Shown here: piece by piece, positions 8,075-17,326 of the stretch
How the letters are laid out: each line of letters starts with the position of its first letter
Position numbering within the stretch: the stretch's first letter is position 1
From: Flammeovirgaceae bacterium UBA2338
Lineage (GTDB): Bacteria > Bacteroidota > Bacteroidia > Cytophagales > Cyclobacteriaceae
Assembly (NCBI GenBank): GCA_002344795.1
Contig: DDUM01000009.1
Span: forward strand, 1 to 34,785
Reading direction: 5' to 3'
DNA: 34,785 nucleotides
Position numbers and translations under genes: made by a program
The notes under the pieces: generated by a model
Told to the model about the DNA's origin: nothing
Databases searched by the model: none
The model's input: only the letters and a program-made list of their open reading frames with translations

Positions 8075-8971
8075 TTACAACTTCGGTCTGTTTTTAATTC
8101 CATCGCGAATTGTCTTTAAAACTCGCTCTCGTTCTTCTCCGATTAGAGGAAGACGTGGAGGCCTCACGTGCTCAGATCCTATTCCCTCCTCTGCTTCTGC
8201 CAGCTTGATATATTGAACTAATTTTGGATGGATGTCCAATTCGAGGATGGGCAAGAACCAGCGATATATTTTAAGTGCTTCCTGCAATTTACCCTCTTTC
8301 ACCAGGTTGTACAACGCCATGGTCTCCCTTGGAAATGCACAAACCAGACCCGCTACCAATCCATCAGCTCCTAATGCCAATTCTTCTAAAGTCAATGTGT
8401 CTACCCCGCAAAGAATCTTGTACCGGTCGCCAAATTTATTGATCATTCGTGTGACATTGGAAACGTCTCTGGTCGATTCCTTCACTGCCTGAATATTTTT
8501 GTGCTTCGCAATGTCCTCAAACATTTCCAAAGTTATTCCTGTCTTATAGTCAATAGGATTGTTATAAATCATGATCGGCAAAGAGGTAGACTCAGCTACT
8601 GCTCCAAAAAAAGTAACAGTTTCTCTGTGATCTGATTTATACCTCATGGGTGGCAATAACATCAAGCCCGTTGCGCCATTTTTTTCAGCATCATTTGCAG
8701 CTTTTACCGCGTCTGCTGTGCTTCCCTCAGCGATATTCATCACCACAGGTATTTTACCTCCTAACTTTTCTACGGTAAACTTCACAAGATCAAGTTTCTC
8801 GCGATTTTCCAGAACACTGGATTCTCCAAGTGTTCCACCAAGAATAACACCATTGATACCTGCCTCTACCTGAACTTTCAGGTTTTTTTCAAACAAATCA
8901 AAATCGAGTTGATGATCACTTGTGAATTTTGTGGTAAGTGCCGGGAAAACTCCCTTCCATTGAATACTCAT
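8075..8971 (-). CDS. Delta1-pyrroline-4-hydroxy-2-carboxylate deaminase (DapA family)
   Basis: The 298-residue protein is a class I aldolase of the DapA/NAL superfamily. The Schiff-base lysine is Lys164 in QAVKESTRD, and the catalytic Tyr is Tyr136 in IMIYNNP. The phosphate-loop-like GTLGESS segment (47-53) binds the substrate carboxylate in this fold. DapA itself is normally not found with hydroxyproline epimerase and ketoglutarate-semialdehyde dehydrogenase. In this context the expected reaction is deamination of pyrroline-4-hydroxy-2-carboxylate to 2-oxoglutarate semialdehyde plus ammonia (LhpC/HypD type). It is the first gene of the minus-strand cluster, 28 bases or less from the predicted transcription start, and divergent from an AraC regulator. 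Confidence 0.88.
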   Translation of the reverse strand: MSIQWKGVFPALTTKFTSDHQLDFDLFEKNLKVQVEAGINGVILGGTLGESSVLENREKLDLVKFTVEKLGGKIPVVMNIAEGSTADAVKAANDAEKNGATGLMLLPPMRYKSDHRETVTFFGAVAESTSLPIMIYNNPIDYKTGITLEMFEDIAKHKNIQAVKESTRDVSNVTRMINKFGDRYKILCGVDTLTLEELALGADGLVAGLVCAFPRETMALYNLVKEGKLQEALKIYRWFLPILELDIHPKLVQYIKLAEAEEGIGSEHVRPPRLPLIGEERERVLKTIRDGIKNRPKL

Positions 8972-8999
8972 ATGAACAAAATTTAAAAATTTGGTAAGG

Positions 9000-9032
9000 C
9001 AAAGTTAAGCCTTGCAAATGAGTACAGCGCAA
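9000..9032 (-). promoter_or_regulatory. Promoter of the hydroxyproline cluster
   Basis: Read on the minus strand, TTG (9032-9030) is followed after 22 bases by TAACTTTG (9007-9000), matching the Bacteroidota TTG/TAnnTTTG consensus. The implied transcription start is about 20 bases before the DapA-family start codon. An AraC operator is expected nearby, but I cannot pick one out by eye. Confidence 0.65.
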
Positions 9033-9073
9033 CTTAAAATGGTGGTTTCCGATATTATTTTGATAAAAATCAA

Positions 9074-9081
9074 TAGGTTTG
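9074..9081 (+). promoter_or_regulatory. Candidate -7 element of the AraC-family regulator
   Basis: TAGGTTTG is an exact TAnnTTTG match located 25 bases before the regulator start codon. No TTG lies at the right distance upstream, which could mean an activator-dependent or weak promoter. Confidence 0.45.
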
Positions 9082-9106
9082 TAAACATCCTCAATCAAAA
9101 TATAAC

Positions 9107-9961
9107 ATGAAGGTTGTTTCGTTTCAGGTACCTCATATCATGAGAGAAGCTTTCAAGATCCAATTGGACAGAATGCCTCACTTCTATGAAAAGCTCCACC
9201 AACACCAGGAAATACAAATCATGTGGATTGAAAAAAGTGCAGGCACCATGATTGCCGGAGATTATGTAGGCCGTTTCAATGCGGGTGATCTTTACATTAT
9301 TGGAAGTTTTCAGGCTCATGTATTTCTAAATGATCCGGTTTATTTCAACACAGACAGCAATCTGGGAGCATCCTCCGTCTCTCTATTTTTTGATGAAAAA
9401 TACTTGGGGCGTGTATTCTGGCAGCTGGATGAGATGGATGAAACCAGAAGGCTCGTTGAAAAAGCAGCTCGAGGCTTTAAGGTTCTCGGAAACACAAGAA
9501 ATAGTATAATTTCCTTAATAAAGAAAGTAGTGAATCAAAAGGGTGTTGATAAACTAATCACTTTCTTTAGTATTATTAAACTGCTTTCAGAATCAAGAGA
9601 AATGGAAATTCTAAGCGTGATGGCCTCCAAAGAAAATTTCGGTAGAAATGAAGGAAAGCGAATGAATGACATTTTACAATTTACACTTCGTGAAAGTCAT
9701 CGAAAAGTATACATTGATGAGGTAGCAAAAGTTGCCAACCTCACGGAAGAAGCCTTCTGCAGGTATTTTAAAACCAGAACAGGAAAAACTTATACCAATT
9801 TTCTAAATGAAGTAAGGGTAAGTCAGGCTTGTAAAATGTTGATTGATAAAGACCTGTCCATTCAGGACATTTGTTTTCAATCAGGTTTTAGTAATTTATC
9901 CAATTTTAACAGGGCTTTCAAAAAAGTAACAGGAAAGACACCGTCCAAATATCTTAGCTAG
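9107..9961 (+). CDS. AraC-family transcriptional regulator of the hydroxyproline cluster
   Basis: The 284-residue protein has an N-terminal cupin-like sensor region (about 20-80, with HFYEKLHQHQEIQIMWIEK and GDLYIIGSFQAHVF). A C-terminal AraC DNA-binding domain (about 185-284) has two helix-turn-helix motifs. The second shows the family signature SIQDICFQSGFSNLSNFNRAF followed by KKVTGKTPSKYL. It is divergent from the hydroxyproline genes across 135 bases, so control of that operon, probably activation by hydroxyproline or an intermediate, is the natural inference. The stop codon is 1 base from the stop of the convergent metallophosphoesterase gene and no terminator separates them, so the two transcripts probably overlap. 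Confidence 0.9.
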   Translation: MKVVSFQVPHIMREAFKIQLDRMPHFYEKLHQHQEIQIMWIEKSAGTMIAGDYVGRFNAGDLYIIGSFQAHVFLNDPVYFNTDSNLGASSVSLFFDEKYLGRVFWQLDEMDETRRLVEKAARGFKVLGNTRNSIISLIKKVVNQKGVDKLITFFSIIKLLSESREMEILSVMASKENFGRNEGKRMNDILQFTLRESHRKVYIDEVAKVANLTEEAFCRYFKTRTGKTYTNFLNEVRVSQACKMLIDKDLSIQDICFQSGFSNLSNFNRAFKKVTGKTPSKYLS

Positions 9962-9962
9962 G

Positions 9963-11216
9963 TCAAGCTCTCTTTAAGGTAACAATGGTAATCTCAGGAG
10001 GAATGCCCACCCTACCAGGGTAACCCAGATAACCAAACCCACGGTTGACATAAAGGAATTGATCCTCTTCCCTGTAAAGCCCTGCCCACTGTTTATAAAT
10101 GTATTGAGAAGGGCTCCATTTAAACCCACCTACTTCTACTCCAAATTGAAATCCGTGAGTATGTCCTGCAAACATTATATCGATGTCTTTATAATTTTGA
10201 CGTACCTGAGCATCCCAATGGCTGGGGTCATGACTAAGCAAAAGCTTTACAGGCGCTTCTTCAGTTCCACTATAGGCCTGATCTAACTTGCCATATTTTG
10301 CAAAGCGACCCGCCCCCCAGTTTTCATTTCCTAAAATGGCTATCCTTTCACCCTCCGCTTCCAGCCACCTGTTCTCATTTTGCAATAAATCAAAACCCAG
10401 TTCTTTATGCGCTCGAATGAGATCCTGAAAGTTTTGAGCTTTGGCATTGGCACTCTCCCATCGGTGGTAGTCTCCATAGTCATGATTACCAGTAACAGAA
10501 AATACCCCCAGGGGTGCTTTTACTTTATTAAATACATCAAAGTAATCTTTTAATTCAGAGGTTTGATTATTCACCAAATCACCGGTAAAGAATATTACAT
10601 CTGGTTTCTCCTTCAAAAGCATTTCAACACCACCTTTTACTGCGGTCTTATTAAAAAAACTGCCCGAATGGATATCTGACAACTGACCAATACTGATACC
10701 ATCGAAAGCTTTAGGCAAATGAGGGAGTGTAACAGTCTGCCTCCTAATTCTGTAGTCATGTGCTCCAGAAATAATCCCATAGGTAAAAGCTCCAAAGGGA
10801 ACTGCAGCTGCCATTAACGCAGCTTGCGATAAAAATTCAGATCTTGGAATTGAGGGTCCGGGAAGGCCTGTTGGCTTATTATTGTCAAACAAAGCAATCA
10901 TATAACGTACACCTCGCTGGATATCCCCAGCAAAAATTAATAGTACAGCAAAAAACTTGGAAAAATAAACTGTGAATAAGCCCGTGATTACCCAATTACG
11001 AAGCGAAGCACTGTAGGTATATGGATCATCAAAGGCCCACCATACTAAAGCAGCAATGCTTACAAGGGTGGGAACCCAAAATGAGTAACGAAAAATATTT
11101 CTCCAGCCATCTGTCCAGTTCTTACTTACCAGTAAAACTGCCTGAAAAACGTAGTAATCGATTGCCAGAAAAAGCAAAATAAAAATAAAGACCATAAATA
11201 ATTTTTGTGCTCTCAT
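9963..11216 (-). CDS. Membrane-anchored calcineurin-like metallophosphoesterase
   Basis: The N-terminal part (residues 1-110) has about four hydrophobic helices. The region from about 172 on is a calcineurin-type phosphoesterase. All metal ligands are visible: Asp181 and His183 in QLSDIHSG, Asp213 in FTGDLVNN, Asn244-His245 in TGNHDYGD, His329 in LSHDPSHW, and His352/His354 in AGHTHGFQFG. This layout resembles the YkoQ/YaeI family, some of whose members cleave UDP-diacylglucosamine or related lipids; the substrate here is unknown. The catalytic domain could face either side of the membrane. The gene begins 2 bases after the T-tract of the terminator of the efflux operon, so it needs read-through or a promoter buried in that hairpin. 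Confidence 0.88.
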   Translation of the reverse strand: MRAQKLFMVFIFILLFLAIDYYVFQAVLLVSKNWTDGWRNIFRYSFWVPTLVSIAALVWWAFDDPYTYSASLRNWVITGLFTVYFSKFFAVLLIFAGDIQRGVRYMIALFDNNKPTGLPGPSIPRSEFLSQAALMAAAVPFGAFTYGIISGAHDYRIRRQTVTLPHLPKAFDGISIGQLSDIHSGSFFNKTAVKGGVEMLLKEKPDVIFFTGDLVNNQTSELKDYFDVFNKVKAPLGVFSVTGNHDYGDYHRWESANAKAQNFQDLIRAHKELGFDLLQNENRWLEAEGERIAILGNENWGAGRFAKYGKLDQAYSGTEEAPVKLLLSHDPSHWDAQVRQNYKDIDIMFAGHTHGFQFGVEVGGFKWSPSQYIYKQWAGLYREEDQFLYVNRGFGYLGYPGRVGIPPEITIVTLKRA

Positions 11217-11218
11217 TC

Positions 11219-11257
11219 AAAAAATTAATCGCATCCTTGCTTGTAACAAGGATGCGA
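11219..11257 (-). terminator. Rho-independent terminator of the RND efflux operon
   Basis: An 11-bp perfect inverted repeat (TCGCATCCTTG, 11229-11239, with CAAGGATGCGA, 11247-11257) has a 7-base loop. On the minus strand it is followed by TTAATTTTTT. It lies about 25 bases after the stop codon of the RND gene and directly in front of the metallophosphoesterase start. Confidence 0.9.
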
Positions 11258-11280
11258 CCCAAATGGTTTATCAAACTGGA

Positions 11281-14200
11281 TCAACCGATGCCTAATCTTC
11301 TGTTTAGCTTTTCTACCAACAAGTACATTACTGGCACCACCACCAGAGTAAGGAAGGTAGCAAAGGTAAGGCCGAAAATAATCGTCCAGGACAATGGCCC
11401 CCAGAACATTACACTATCTCCTCCAATGTAGAAGTCAGCATTATACGTTTGGAAGAACTTAATAAAGTCGAGGTTGATACCGACAGCCAAAGGAATTAAC
11501 CCTAATACCGTGGTAATTGCTGTTAACAATACCGGGCGTAAGCGAGTTTTTCCTGCTTCTTCAATTGCCTTTACAACTTCCTCCAAAGGCAAACGCTCCA
11601 AGCCCAGCTCTTCTCTCCTTCGCTTCTTCTTCAATTCAATAAAATCTATCAATACAATAGCATTGTTCACGACCACACCCGCCAGGGAGATGATACCAAT
11701 CATGGTCATAATCACCACAAAGTCCATTCTGAAAATCAACAGTCCAAGGAATACACCAATGGTGCTGAATACAACAGAGGTCATAATGATCAACGGAGTG
11801 GTAATCTTGTTGAACTGTGCTACAATAATTAAGAAGATCAAAAATATCGCCAGCAACAATGCACCGCCCAGGAAGCCCATCTCTTCTGCCTGCTTCTCCT
11901 GTTCACCTCCAAAATTGAAAGTATATCCAGGTGGCATTTTGAAATCCTGTAGCAATAATTTGATCTGATCATTTATCTCTGTAGCGTTATAACCACTCAA
12001 TACATTGGAAGACATGGTAATCATACGCTTCAAATCCTTACGCCTAACCGACCCATACGTTGACGTAAGTTCAGCATGGGCTACCGCGGAGATGGGAATT
12101 TGAGCGATCCGACCACTCGTCTGATCCCGGAAAGTAATACTCTTGTTCATTAATGCATCAATATCATAACGATACCTGTCCTGCAACCTCAATTGGATTT
12201 TATAATTATCTTCTCCCTGCTTGTATTTTGAAACTTCTTTTCCAAAAAGGGAGGTGCGCACTTCATTGGCTACAGAGTAAGTAGACAACCCAAATCTTCT
12301 TGCCTTTTCACGGTCAATATGCACAATCAATTCAGGTTTTCCTGTTTCCAGGTCAGTTTTTAGTTTTTCGATTCCCGGTATACCTGATTCGTTGATCAAA
12401 TTTCTCATGTCTTCTGTCACCTTAATAAGTGTTTGAAAATCATCACCAGAAAGTTCAATCTGAATCGGTTTACCTGTTGGAGGTCCGTCCGCGTTCTTAT
12501 CTACTGTAACAGTAACTCCAGGATACCCTTGAATACCATTGCGCACTTCATCCAGTATAGTATTGGTATCAATTCCGTCCCGGTATTTAAAGTCCACAAA
12601 ATTGACTGTAATTCGTGCTTTGTTGGGTGTATCTGCCTGTCCAATGTTCGATGGGTCATTGGGATCTCCTGTGCCCTGGCCTACATTACCTATTATAGAT
12701 TCTACAATCTTGTCGTAAGGCTTAACTAACTCAATTACCTTATCCTCTATCGTTCTGGTAAATTTGTCGGTCTCCTCAATGTCTGTACCAACAGGGAATT
12801 CGATAAAGACATTAATATACTTTGGTACGTTAACCGGGAAATAAATAACCTTTGGGGGAAATATTATCATCAAGGCAATAGAGATAAATAATGTTGCCAC
12901 GGCTCCGCCAAAAAACCATCTCGGGTTCTTGCCCCTTAAAGCAAAGGCCACAACCCTGGAGTACTGAGCTTCTAATCTTGGTAAATAATTGTTTTGGAAT
13001 TTACGTGATGCCGGAACAAAAAAGAATACGTTCAACAAAGTGAGCAAGGCAAGGGCAATGAAAAGATTGCCCAACCAGAAGACTTGCAACAATATAATCA
13101 CCGTGCCAGCCACAACATATATAGCTACACGCTTCCACATTTTCTTTCTGTTAATACTATAAGCGTTTTCATGCTTCATCGAAAGTGAAGCAATCACGGG
13201 AACGATAATTAAACCAACAAAAAGAGAAGAACTGAGTACAACAATAAGCGTAATAGGAAGGTACTTCATAAATTCGCCCATGATACCTGGCCACATGGCC
13301 AAAGGCAGAAATGCAGCAAGGGTTGTTGCGGTAGATGCAATAATGGGCCATGCAATCTCACCTACACCCAGTTTAGCAGCACTCAACAAATCATACCCCT
13401 CCTCATAAAGGCGATACACGTTTTCTACCACTACTATACCATTGTCTACCAGCATCCCCAGTGCCATGATCATTCCAAACAATACCATCATATTGATCGT
13501 AAATCCCATCGCTCCCAGAATCAAAAATGATAAGAGCATAGACAATGGAATGGCAATACCCACAAACAATGCATTGCGTGTACCAAGGAAAAGCATCAAT
13601 ACTCCTACCACCACAATCACTCCAGATATGATGTTATTCTCAAGGCTACTGACCATTTCCTTGGTAAAGGATGATTGGTCGTTGGTGATGTTCACATTTA
13701 AGTCTGCTGGAAACACTTCTGCTTTGGCTTTGGCCAAAACTGCATTTACTTTATCAGTAGCAATCAATAGATTTTGCCCACTTCTCTTAATCACGTCTAC
13801 CATCACTACAGGTTGTTTTGCCAACCTCGCGTAGCTCGTGGTTTCCACATAGTCAAACTCAATGGTGGCAATATCCTTTAGGTATACAATATTGCCTTTC
13901 TCGTGTTTCACAATTACATCTTCAAGTTGCCTGGGGCTAGAAAACTCTCCTACCACGCGCAATGTTCTTCTGATCCCATCATCCAAAATATTTCCACCAG
14001 AAAGTGTCACATTTTCAGCGGCAATGGCATTTTCTATATCGGCAAAATTGATTTTACGTGCTTCTAATAAATAAGGATCAACTTTGATCTTCACCTCACG
14101 CTCATCCACACCTCTGATTTCAACTTTGGATATTTCTGTAATACGCTCTATCTCGTCTTCAAGGTATTCACCATACTTTTTAAGTTGCTCCAAAGAATAA

Positions 14201-14679
14201 TTGCCCGACAGGTTGATATTCAAAATAGGAAATTCAGAAAAATTCAATTCGAATACATTTGGATCACTTGGCAAATCATCAGGCAATTCTGGTTTCGCAC
14301 GATCTACCGCATCCTTCACCTTTGTTAAAGCATCGCCCACATCAGTGTCGGTATCAAACTCTACAATAATGGTCGAATAATCCTGAACTGAAGTCGACTT
14401 AATATTATCAACTTCGGAGATGGTATTCAGTTCTTTCTCAATTTCCCTGGTTACCAGATTCTCCATGTCTATTGGAGAGTTTCCTGGATAAAGCGTGCCC
14501 ACGTATACAATGGGTTGCTTTATTTCCGGATAACTATCTTTGGGCAAGCCGATGTAGGTTAATATTCCCATCACCGCAATAAGAAACGCCAGAAACCCTA
14601 CCGTTGTCCTATTGGTTATGGCAAGTGTGGTGACCCCAAACTCCTTATCTACCTTTAGATCTTTTTTATTTTCACTCAT
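11281..14679 (-). CDS. RND efflux pump inner-membrane transporter (HAE1/AcrB type)
   Basis: At 1132 residues this is a full-length RND transporter with twelve expected membrane helices and two large periplasmic loops. An N-terminal helix (about 27-45) is followed by the porter domain. The TM2-TM6 block starts near 350, and a second block is near the C-terminus. The TM4 motif is GMLVDNGIVVVEN, with Asp412 matching AcrB Asp407 and Asn413 in place of Asp408. The TM10 segment GVVVNNAIVLIDF has Asn where AcrB has Lys940. This D-N / N pattern is common in one branch of Bacteroidota and other RND pumps. It is the last gene of a TetR-tolC-MFP-RND operon, 24 bases downstream of the fusion protein. The substrate is unknown. 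Confidence 0.93.
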   Translation of the reverse strand: MSENKKDLKVDKEFGVTTLAITNRTTVGFLAFLIAVMGILTYIGLPKDSYPEIKQPIVYVGTLYPGNSPIDMENLVTREIEKELNTISEVDNIKSTSVQDYSTIIVEFDTDTDVGDALTKVKDAVDRAKPELPDDLPSDPNVFELNFSEFPILNINLSGNYSLEQLKKYGEYLEDEIERITEISKVEIRGVDEREVKIKVDPYLLEARKINFADIENAIAAENVTLSGGNILDDGIRRTLRVVGEFSSPRQLEDVIVKHEKGNIVYLKDIATIEFDYVETTSYARLAKQPVVMVDVIKRSGQNLLIATDKVNAVLAKAKAEVFPADLNVNITNDQSSFTKEMVSSLENNIISGVIVVVGVLMLFLGTRNALFVGIAIPLSMLLSFLILGAMGFTINMMVLFGMIMALGMLVDNGIVVVENVYRLYEEGYDLLSAAKLGVGEIAWPIIASTATTLAAFLPLAMWPGIMGEFMKYLPITLIVVLSSSLFVGLIIVPVIASLSMKHENAYSINRKKMWKRVAIYVVAGTVIILLQVFWLGNLFIALALLTLLNVFFFVPASRKFQNNYLPRLEAQYSRVVAFALRGKNPRWFFGGAVATLFISIALMIIFPPKVIYFPVNVPKYINVFIEFPVGTDIEETDKFTRTIEDKVIELVKPYDKIVESIIGNVGQGTGDPNDPSNIGQADTPNKARITVNFVDFKYRDGIDTNTILDEVRNGIQGYPGVTVTVDKNADGPPTGKPIQIELSGDDFQTLIKVTEDMRNLINESGIPGIEKLKTDLETGKPELIVHIDREKARRFGLSTYSVANEVRTSLFGKEVSKYKQGEDNYKIQLRLQDRYRYDIDALMNKSITFRDQTSGRIAQIPISAVAHAELTSTYGSVRRKDLKRMITMSSNVLSGYNATEINDQIKLLLQDFKMPPGYTFNFGGEQEKQAEEMGFLGGALLLAIFLIFLIIVAQFNKITTPLIIMTSVVFSTIGVFLGLLIFRMDFVVIMTMIGIISLAGVVVNNAIVLIDFIELKKKRRREELGLERLPLEEVVKAIEEAGKTRLRPVLLTAITTVLGLIPLAVGINLDFIKFFQTYNADFYIGGDSVMFWGPLSWTIIFGLTFATFLTLVVVPVMYLLVEKLNRRLGIG

Positions 14680-14703
14680 AATTATTTTAGTATGAGGTTA
14701 AAA

Positions 14704-15900
14704 TTATTTCTTTGCTACTCCAGCAGAGACAGCTTCCGCGTTGGCGATCATCACCTCCACACCCTCAGTAAGCTCTCTGAAACCCCGATCAACAATTTGT
14801 TCATTTCCCTGAAGGCCTTCGGTTATTTCAGTTTCTTTGTTTGAAGTAGTTCCTGCCACTACGTATACCTTTCTCGCGATTGACCCACTTTCTCGTTTTT
14901 CAACTACATATATGTACTGGCCGGTTTCATCTTTTTGAATTAGCCGTGTAGGAACTGCAAGTGCTTCTTCATTTACATAGTCAAGCAATTGAAGAACCAC
15001 CACCTGATTTGGTTTTACCACAAAGTTTACCTTAGGTAATTTAGCCTCTACCTCAAATGTTCTGTTCTCCTCATTAATAACCTGCCCCACAGATGAGATT
15101 ACAGTAGACACAGTTTTATTAATCAACGGGAAGAGTATGTCCACTTTGTCTCCTGCTTTGAATCGGCCAATGAAACGCTCTGATACATCCGTTCTCAAAA
15201 ACATTTCATCTGTACTCACTATCCTGATCAACGGTACACCCGGGCTGGCCATCTCTCCTACACGGGAGGGCAATTGATCAACTGTTCCATCAAAGGGGGC
15301 TTTAATCATGGCCAGGTTCAACTGGGCATAAGCCGTTGACAATTTATTTTCCAGAGATACTTTATTATTTTTTGCCTGTAGGTACTGCACTTCTGTACCA
15401 ATTTTCTGCTCCCATAGCTTGGATTGCTTTTCATATACAGTGGTAGCCAATTCTAAGGAAGTTTTCAATTCAGCAATTGACCTGCGAATCACATCGGCAT
15501 CTAATTCAATCAAAGTTTGTCCCTGAGACACACGCTGCCCTTCCTTCACATTGATGCGTTTAATCTCCCCACCAGTCTGCGCACTTAAGAATACATTTTT
15601 TCTGGATTCAACAGCTCCTCTTACTTCCACCTTGTGCTCAAAAGGTTCTCTCTTAGCTATAAACGTAGAAACCAAAATTGCTTTGGTATTTTGCCTTGCA
15701 AATTCAGGATCCAGTTCACTGATCTCTTTTTCAAGCTGAATAATTTTGCCTCTCACAGTTTGCAATTGCGCACGTGCTTTATCGAGTTCCGTCTTTTTCG
15801 CTTCAAGATTCTTATCACCTTCCGATCCACCGCATGCGGCAACGATCAAAAGAATTATTGGTAATATATATTGTGTCTTCATGTATAGTGGATATTTCAT
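14704..15900 (-). CDS. RND efflux periplasmic adaptor (membrane fusion) lipoprotein
   Basis: The 398-residue protein has a lipoprotein signal with cleavage before Cys23 (LIVAACGG). A long coiled-coil helix follows (about 30-65). The lipoyl-like half-motifs are SAQTGGEIKRINVKEGQRVSQ and MIKAPFDGTVDQLPSRVGE, and the beta-barrel and membrane-proximal domains follow. This is the AcrA/HlyD adaptor that links the RND pump to the TolC channel. The ATG at 15900 overlaps the tolC-like stop as ATGA, which suggests translational coupling. A second in-frame ATG at 15882 would also leave a complete signal peptide. Confidence 0.92.
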   Translation of the reverse strand: MKYPLYMKTQYILPIILLIVAACGGSEGDKNLEAKKTELDKARAQLQTVRGKIIQLEKEISELDPEFARQNTKAILVSTFIAKREPFEHKVEVRGAVESRKNVFLSAQTGGEIKRINVKEGQRVSQGQTLIELDADVIRRSIAELKTSLELATTVYEKQSKLWEQKIGTEVQYLQAKNNKVSLENKLSTAYAQLNLAMIKAPFDGTVDQLPSRVGEMASPGVPLIRIVSTDEMFLRTDVSERFIGRFKAGDKVDILFPLINKTVSTVISSVGQVINEENRTFEVEAKLPKVNFVVKPNQVVVLQLLDYVNEEALAVPTRLIQKDETGQYIYVVEKRESGSIARKVYVVAGTTSNKETEITEGLQGNEQIVDRGFRELTEGVEVMIANAEAVSAGVAKK

Positions 15901-17324
15901 TTTTTGTCTAGTAATTTTCCAAATGCTTTGTCCAGATCAGTTTTGGCAATTGCTGCGTCAAACAATGCATTGTAATAATTTATTTGGGTTTCTTTCAGCG
16001 ATGCCTCAGCATCTACAACTTCCAGATTAGAGCCAACCCCCTGTTCGTACTTAATCTTTGTTACCCTAGCCACATTCTCCGCCAGCCCCATGTTTGCTTC
16101 CTGGGCCTTCAATGCTGATATGCTATTCTGATAGTTAGTAGTAGCTTGCTTAATTTCCAGGTCAATGCCTTTTTCAAGTGACTTAAACCCGTTTTCAATC
16201 TTCTTCAGTTCAAGTTTTTCTTGTTGCACTTTGTAAGTACGTTGTAGACCAGAAAACAATGGAATATTTAGATTTACCCCAAACGAACTGAATGAGTACC
16301 AACTATCTGGGCCAATAGCCCCATTATCTGAGATACTGCTGTTGGTTTTAAACAAGCCCCCAATATCTGGTGACTGTGTCGAGTAGCCCAGATTGGCATT
16401 GGCGGATAAGCTGGGCAATGCCGCAGCATAATTATTTTTGATATTCAAGTTCTGCAGCTTCCAATTTGTTTCCAGTACCTGATAATCCGCTCTGCTTTTA
16501 TAGTCCCAATCCCTGAGGTACTCATCAAGATTTACATTCACAATTTCTTCATTCAACTCTCCCACGACATCCATTGGCTGTCCCAATGGGTAATTCATCT
16601 GAAACTTCAATAGCTCTACACTCAACTGTTGAAGCTTTTCGAATTTCGATTTTTCCGTGATAAGGTTATTTAGATTAACCTGAATTCTATCCACGTCTAT
16701 GCTTTCCGCGAACCCATTCTCATACATTGCTCTGGTGGTTATTAGCAATGAGTCCACCCGATTGATATTGCTGTCAAAAAGTTTCATTCTTTCTCTATTG
16801 ACCAGCACAGAGTAATAAGCCTTGGTCACCTGCTCTATCACTTGCTCATTGGTTTGGTTGGTCGTTTTAACAGAAAGTTCCTTGTAAGCATTAGCAGCCT
16901 GAAGACCCACCAGATAACTTCCATTAAAAATGATTTGGTTTAATGATAGGGATGCTGTTCCTGCGCTTTTCAACTGAAAAAAGTTTTGTGCAGCCACCAC
17001 ATTACCAGGCTGTATTCCTGGCACTCCACTTAAGTCAATAAATCCACCATTTGGATCATAGGTAGTAAAGAAACGTGCTAATTTTTGGTTGTGGGTAATA
17101 CCCGCAGATCCGGATATTTGTGGGAGGCCAATACCTATTGTTTCCTTTACCTTGGCCACAGCAATTTGCTCTTCAAGTCTGGCATTGGAAATATCATAAG
17201 AGTTTTCAAGTGCATACTCAATACACTGGTCAAGGGTAAATGACTTGGGTTCATTTTCCTGAGCAAATGATGGTGCTGAAGCAAATAGTATAGATAGGAT
17301 AAATAATATATAATTCCGACTCAT
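15897..17324 (-). CDS. TolC-family outer membrane efflux channel
   Basis: The 475-residue protein begins with a signal peptide (MSRNYILFILSILFASAPSFA) and holds two outer-membrane-efflux (OEP) repeats of long helices and beta-strands. FTLDQCIEYALENSYDI at the N-terminus and the repeated ALKAQEANMGLAENVARVTK / YEQGVGSNLEVVDAEASL segment are typical of TolC proteins in Bacteroidota. It would form the outer-membrane channel of the tripartite pump made by this operon. It starts 2 bases after the TetR gene and overlaps the adaptor gene by 4 bases. Confidence 0.92.
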   Translation of the reverse strand: MSRNYILFILSILFASAPSFAQENEPKSFTLDQCIEYALENSYDISNARLEEQIAVAKVKETIGIGLPQISGSAGITHNQKLARFFTTYDPNGGFIDLSGVPGIQPGNVVAAQNFFQLKSAGTASLSLNQIIFNGSYLVGLQAANAYKELSVKTTNQTNEQVIEQVTKAYYSVLVNRERMKLFDSNINRVDSLLITTRAMYENGFAESIDVDRIQVNLNNLITEKSKFEKLQQLSVELLKFQMNYPLGQPMDVVGELNEEIVNVNLDEYLRDWDYKSRADYQVLETNWKLQNLNIKNNYAAALPSLSANANLGYSTQSPDIGGLFKTNSSISDNGAIGPDSWYSFSSFGVNLNIPLFSGLQRTYKVQQEKLELKKIENGFKSLEKGIDLEIKQATTNYQNSISALKAQEANMGLAENVARVTKIKYEQGVGSNLEVVDAEASLKETQINYYNALFDAAIAKTDLDKAFGKLLDKK

Positions 17325-17326
17325 AG

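Noticed and set aside
11474..11968. 164-codon open frame on the plus strand
   Set aside because: It is antisense to the RND transporter, whose family match and codon pattern are certain. The translation is a low-complexity Ile/Thr/Asn-rich shadow.
13442..13834. 130-codon open frame on the plus strand
   Set aside because: Antisense shadow of the RND gene's first membrane block; no signal, motif or start context.
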